From positions 1-7,498 of the forward strand of contig JAPLGH010000140.1 in assembly GCA_026390285.1 (NCBI GenBank): a DNA stretch of 7,498 nucleotides, read 5' to 3'. Below are positions 7,093-7,498 of the stretch, piece by piece. The position numbers and the translations under genes are program-made. The first letter of the stretch is position 1; each line of letters begins with the position of its first letter. This stretch comes from Caldisericota bacterium. Its GTDB lineage: Bacteria; Caldisericota; Caldisericia; Cryosericales; Cryosericaceae. The notes under the pieces are model-generated. The model was not told the DNA's origin. It did no database searches and was given only the letters and a program-made list of their open reading frames with translations.

Positions 7093-7498
7093 ATGGAAAA
7101 GAAGCTTGCAATGGTCGGGCTCGGCTATGTTGGCCTTCCTCTGGCACTCACCTATGCGCTGGATGGATTTCAAGTCTCCGGCGTCGATATCGACCCTCGT
7201 CGCATCGAATCGATCAAGACATCTTCACTTGGCATGCGGGAGGACTTCGACGGCGTGCCGGTCAACGACGTTGTGCGGACGTGTCTTCGAAGTGGCAGCC
7301 TGTTCGTCACCAGCAAGTTCGACGAACTTCCCAGAGATGTAGTAACCTTCATTATCACGGTCGGCATCCCTATCGACAATGCATGGGCCCTGGACATGAG
7401 CGTGTTGCAGGGAGCCTGTGCGGAGCTCGGAAAGCTTCTCAAGAGAGAGGATCTCGTCATCTGTCGATCCACTGTACCTGTTGGCACGACTCGGGGCC
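7093..7498 (+). CDS. Nucleotide-sugar 6-dehydrogenase, N-terminal part (cut by window edge)
   Basis: The window keeps 135 codons of the NAD-binding half of a UDP-glucose/GDP-mannose dehydrogenase family protein (about 430 residues when complete). These enzymes oxidise the C6 hydroxyl of a UDP- or GDP-sugar to a uronic acid using two NAD+. The Rossmann glycine pattern is GLGYVGLP (G9, G11, G14), followed by the NAD-ribose acidic residue region VDIDPRR with D32 and D34. ITVGIPID at 88-95 matches the usual ITVGTP motif apart from Ile92, and CRSTVPVGTTR at 124-134 matches the family RSTVxPGTT block. ATG 7093 is chosen because GGAGGAGA at 7083-7090 lies directly before it; ATG 7081, in frame, would place that site inside the coding region. 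Substrate (UDP-ManNAc, UDP-GlcNAc, UDP-GalNAc or UDP-Glc) cannot be told from this fragment. The catalytic cysteine lies beyond the window. Confidence 0.93.
   Translation, partial: MEKKLAMVGLGYVGLPLALTYALDGFQVSGVDIDPRRIESIKTSSLGMREDFDGVPVNDVVRTCLRSGSLFVTSKFDELPRDVVTFIITVGIPIDNAWALDMSVLQGACAELGKLLKREDLVICRSTVPVGTTRG

Larger units (their letters stand above)
2285..7498 (+). other. Surface polysaccharide assembly operon (left part)
   Basis: Six same-strand genes are separated by 58, -4, 7, -4 and 14 bases, with two ATGA stop-start overlaps, so one transcript and coupled translation are likely. The order is LCP transferase, GT2, DUF4330-like membrane protein, O-antigen ligase/polymerase, TuaH-like GT, and UDP-sugar dehydrogenase. 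The content covers precursor oxidation, glycan assembly, polymerisation or ligation, and wall attachment. No flippase or initiating phosphoglycosyltransferase is in view, so the operon presumably continues to the right. No intrinsic terminator is visible between the genes. Confidence 0.75.

Overview
The window is ordinary bacterial chromosome with about 55-60% GC (estimated by eye), fully coding on the + strand, and no sign of mobile elements, CRISPR or phage genes. It holds a tRNA gene with encoded CCA, a complete membrane pyrophosphatase gene, and the start of a cell-surface polysaccharide operon that runs off the right edge. The taxon cannot be fixed from the sequence. A K+-type membrane pyrophosphatase, an LCP-family protein and TuaH-like/LCP wall-polymer genes would suit many anaerobic or deep-branching bacteria (Caldisericota/Cryosericota-like, Firmicutes-like or Actinobacteria-like lineages); this is a guess only.

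Layout: bases 6-81 are tRNA-Thr(CGT). After a 49-base gap, 131-2161 encodes the ion-pumping pyrophosphatase. The 123-base gap at 2162-2284 carries a small perfect inverted repeat and separates two transcriptional themes. From 2285 onward six genes lie head to tail with gaps of 58, -4, 7, -4 and 14 bases: an LCP-family glycopolymer transferase, a GT2 glycosyltransferase, a small single-pass membrane protein resembling DUF4330, an O-antigen ligase/polymerase-like membrane protein, a TuaH-like glycosyltransferase, and a truncated UDP-sugar dehydrogenase.

Working model (inference): the dehydrogenase makes a nucleotide-activated uronic acid, the two glycosyltransferases build a lipid-linked repeat unit, the polytopic O-antigen ligase-like protein polymerises or ligates it outside the membrane, and the LCP protein attaches the finished polymer to the cell wall or another acceptor. 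The small DUF4330-like protein sits between a glycosyltransferase and the polymerase/ligase and is the least understood part. Flippase, initiating transferase and other sugar genes are absent here and would be expected downstream.

I found no clearly new biological system. The points most worth a second look are the C at tRNA position 33, where U is almost universal, and the uncharacterised small membrane protein embedded in the polysaccharide operon.
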